From NCBI RefSeq assembly GCF_018228765.1, contig NZ_CP073695.1:1736001-1800000 (forward strand): 64,000 bases of DNA, given 5' to 3'. Of the stretch, positions 62,192-64,000 are shown piece by piece (the stretch's first letter is position 1; each line of letters opens with the position of its first letter). Origin of the DNA: Halorubrum ruber. Its GTDB lineage: Archaea; Halobacteriota; Halobacteria; Halobacteriales; Haloferacaceae. The notes beneath the pieces are model-generated. The model did not search any database, had not been told where the DNA came from, and saw only the letters and a list, made by a program, of their open reading frames with translations. The position numbers were made by a program, and so were the translations under genes.

Positions 62192-62539
62192 TTACGAGTC
62201 GTCTGCCGGGTACTCCCGTTCCTCGCGCACCTCGTAGTGGCGCGCGCGGTCGTCGTACCGCTTCAGGACCTCGCGGGCGGCGTCCGGGACGTGCGCCTCC
62301 CGGTACTCTTCGCCCGCGAACTCCCTCACCGACTCGATCGAGTCAAACCGCAGTATCGTGACGAACTCGACCTCCTCGTCGTCGCCGTCGGCGTCGGACT
62401 CCCGGCGGAGCAGTCGGGCGCCGCGATACCCCTCGTTGTCCGCGTTGGCGAACGAGGGGAGGATCTCCTCGCGGAGGAGTCGCTCGTACTCGTCCGCGTC
62501 TGCCGGCATCGTCCACCCGTGCCAGATCCTGTCGATCAT
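62192..62539 (-). CDS. ABM-like dimeric alpha/beta-barrel protein
   Basis: 115 residues. It starts MIDRIWHGWTMPADADEYERLLREEILPSFAN, with VEFVTILRFDSIESVREFAG and EVLKRYDDRARHYEV further on, the beta-alpha-beta-beta layout of antibiotic-biosynthesis-monooxygenase-type small proteins. These act as dimers and include heme-degrading and quinone-modifying enzymes as well as many of unknown use. No firm catalytic residue can be given. It lies upstream of the acyl-CoA dehydrogenase gene and downstream of the aminotransferase, all on the minus strand. Confidence 0.7.
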   Translation of the reverse strand: MIDRIWHGWTMPADADEYERLLREEILPSFANADNEGYRGARLLRRESDADGDDEEVEFVTILRFDSIESVREFAGEEYREAHVPDAAREVLKRYDDRARHYEVREEREYPADDS

Positions 62540-62558
62540 CGGTCTTCGACGGACTCGG

Positions 62559-63698
62559 TCATCGACCCTCGACGAACGACGCGATCCGGTCGGTCGCCTC
62601 CTTCAGCTCGCGCATCGAGGTCGCGTACGAGACGCGGAGGTGCCCCTCGCCGCCCTCGCCGAAGACGGACCCCGGGACGACTGCGACCCCCTCCGCCTCC
62701 AGCAGCTCCTCGGCGAACGCCTCGTCGTCGCCGCCGCACTCCGGGAACGCGTAGAACGCGCCGCCCGGCTCGAACGTGTCGAGGCCCATCTCGTTGAACC
62801 GGGAGACGACCAACCGCCGCCGGCGGTTATACTCGTCGACCATCTCCGTCACCTCGTCGTCGCAGCGGTCTAAGGCCTCGATGGCGGCGTACTGCGGCGT
62901 CGTCGGCGCCGACAGCATCGTGTACTGGTGGATCCGGTTCATCGCGTCGATGGCGTCGGCCGGGCCCAGCGCGTAGCCCAGCCGGAGCCCCGTCATCGCG
63001 TACGCCTTCGAGAAGCCGTTGACGACGACGGTGCGCTCGCGCATCCCCGGCTGCGTCGCGATCGAGGCGTGGTCGGCGCCGTAGGTGAGCGCGGCGTAGA
63101 TCTCGTCGGCGACCACCCGGAGGTCCTCGTCCCGGCAGAACGCCGCGACCTCGGCCAGCTCTTCGTCGGTCATCGTCGCGCCTGTCGGGTTGTTCGGGTA
63201 ACAGAGCACGAGGAGGTCGGCCTCGGCGGCGCCGGCCGCCTCCAGCGACTCCCGCGTGAGCGCGAAGTCGTCCTCGGCGCGCGTGGGGACCGTCAGCTGC
63301 TCGCCGCCCGCCAGCTCGATCCCCGGCCCGTAGGAGATGTACGTCGGCTCGTGGACCGCGACGGTGTCGCCGGGGTCGACCAAGGCCCGGAAGGCGAGGT
63401 CGACCGCCTCGCTCGCGCCGGTGGTGACCAGTATCTCCGACTCCGGGTCGTACGACTGGTCGTAGCGCTCGTGGTGGTCGGCGATCCGTTCGCGGAGCGC
63501 GGCCATCCCGCGGTTCGACGTGTAGGAAGTCTTTCCGCGTTCGAGCGAGTCGATCGCGGCGGTCCGCGCGGCCCACGGCGCCGAGAAGTCCGGTTCACCG
63601 ACCCCGAGCGAGATGACGTCGTCGCGCGCCTCCGCGAGCTCGAAGAACTTCCGGATCCCGGACTCGGGGAGGGTGCGCGCGCGGTCCGACAGTCTCAT
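62559..63698 (-). CDS. PLP-dependent aminotransferase class I/II
   Basis: 379 residues. Fold-type I aminotransferase motifs: VISLGVGEPDFSAPWAA, YTSNRGMAALRERIA, LVTTGASEAVDLAFRAL, CYPNNPTGATM, VVADEIYAALTY and the PLP lysine in VNGFSKAYAMTGLRLGYALG (about 229), then LRVSYATS with the substrate-binding Arg. It moves amino groups between amino acids and keto acids; aspartate or aromatic substrates are both possible. Its ATG overlaps the stop of the Lrp/AsnC gene upstream, so regulator and enzyme are coupled, and the regulator may respond to the enzyme's amino acid. Confidence 0.9.
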   Translation of the reverse strand: MRLSDRARTLPESGIRKFFELAEARDDVISLGVGEPDFSAPWAARTAAIDSLERGKTSYTSNRGMAALRERIADHHERYDQSYDPESEILVTTGASEAVDLAFRALVDPGDTVAVHEPTYISYGPGIELAGGEQLTVPTRAEDDFALTRESLEAAGAAEADLLVLCYPNNPTGATMTDEELAEVAAFCRDEDLRVVADEIYAALTYGADHASIATQPGMRERTVVVNGFSKAYAMTGLRLGYALGPADAIDAMNRIHQYTMLSAPTTPQYAAIEALDRCDDEVTEMVDEYNRRRRLVVSRFNEMGLDTFEPGGAFYAFPECGGDDEAFAEELLEAEGVAVVPGSVFGEGGEGHLRVSYATSMRELKEATDRIASFVEGR

Positions 63699-64000
63699 GG
63701 CGACACGGAGAGGCGGTCGTCGTCGTCGCCGTCCTCGAACCGGATCCCGCCGTCCTTGTACGTCTCCATGATGTAGTGGGTCACCGTCTGGGTGACCTCC
63801 GGCATGGGCGCGACCTGCTCGGAGATGAACTCGGAGACGTCCTGCATGTTCTCGCCGAGCACCTCGACGGCGAAGTCGTAGTCGCCGGAGACGAGGTGTA
63901 AGGCGTCGACCGCGGGGAACTTCGCGATCCGGTCCGCGACCTGCTCGTAGCCGGTCTCGCGGTCGAGCTCGACGTTGATCTCGACGACCGCGCGGATCTT
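63695..64000 (-). CDS. Lrp/AsnC family regulator, C-terminal fragment
   Basis: The last 101 residues; the start lies beyond the window. IRAVVEINVELDRETGYEQVADRIAKFPAVDALHLVSGDYDFAVEVLGENMQDVSEFISEQVAPMPEVTQTVTHYIMETYKDGG is the RAM ligand-binding domain (beta-alpha-beta-beta-alpha-beta) of Lrp/AsnC proteins; the HTH is not in view. These regulators sense amino acids as octamers. The stop at 63695-63697 overlaps the aminotransferase ATG, the usual haloarchaeal pairing of Lrp with an aminotransferase. Confidence 0.9.
   Translation of the reverse strand, partial: KIRAVVEINVELDRETGYEQVADRIAKFPAVDALHLVSGDYDFAVEVLGENMQDVSEFISEQVAPMPEVTQTVTHYIMETYKDGGIRFEDGDDDDRLSVSP

Overview
The window is chromosomal DNA of a halophilic archaeon. 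The proteins are very acidic, third codon positions are almost all G or C, TATA-like boxes sit about 25-30 bp before many start codons (leaderless transcripts), and genes typical of Halobacteria are present (DUF2070, IPPS-type aro genes, Top6A/B, Bat/HTH-10 regulator, 3-dehydroquinate synthase II). GC content, the folate C1 genes and the gene set suggest Halorubrum or a close relative in Haloferacales; the genus is an inference.

Layout. 1-4.3 kb: end of a flippase-like gene, repeat copy A, then a membrane gene, DUF2070 and a GT4 glycosyltransferase on the minus strand. 4.6-9.6 kb: nnr-moaC, then fhs and gcvT (folate C1 metabolism). 9.7-12.4 kb: signal peptidase, repeat B, NYN protein, small conserved protein, repeat C. 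12.4-16.1 kb: ilvD, then an AT-richer accessory patch (PD-(D/E)XK protein and a broken winged-helix gene) and a glyoxalase. 16.3-23.5 kb: SHOCT protein, purS-purQ, purU, Lhr helicase, cmk and an alkyltransferase-like protein without its cysteine. 23.6-30.4 kb: aromatic amino acid block trpC-trpB-trpA, aroA', aroB', with an antisense HTTM membrane protein. 30.4-37.6 kb: repeat D, membrane protein, GAF histidine kinase, M32 carboxypeptidase, threonine aldolase, DUF2209, HflX. 37.7-47 kb: acetate block with two acetyl-CoA synthetases, a Bat-type regulator fused to a tyrosine-recombinase-like domain, a DUF4212/SSS symporter pair and UspA. 47-55 kb: small membrane protein, NAD-binding protein, Cu+ ATPase, MOSC, CspA, HhH-like protein, SDR, Tat-exported protein. 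55.2-59.5 kb: top6B-top6A, CDGSH protein, MsrB. 59.5-64 kb: repeat E with a tail array, histidine kinase, acyl-CoA dehydrogenase, ABM-like protein, aminotransferase and the end of an Lrp/AsnC regulator.

The most unusual content is a five-copy, GC-rich structured element (copies A-E, about one per 13 kb). Each copy has a conserved TATA-like box, then helices whose arms differ between copies but stay complementary, including a 19-bp stem closed by invariant CAAAG-GGG-CAG / CTG-GGG-CTTTG strands with an unpaired GGG facing GGG. This covariation points to a selected structured RNA (or DNA hairpin) rather than a protein gene. Copies C and E carry downstream tail modules in tandem with a period near 57 bp. 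Copies fill every convergent intergenic gap longer than 100 bp.

A second pattern is that six genes (moaC, gcvT, trpB, a DUF2061 gene, acs2, an acyl-CoA dehydrogenase) are each broken by what looks like one missing base, five of them in G/C runs. This looks like homopolymer sequencing error rather than biology, and it affects how these genes should be read.
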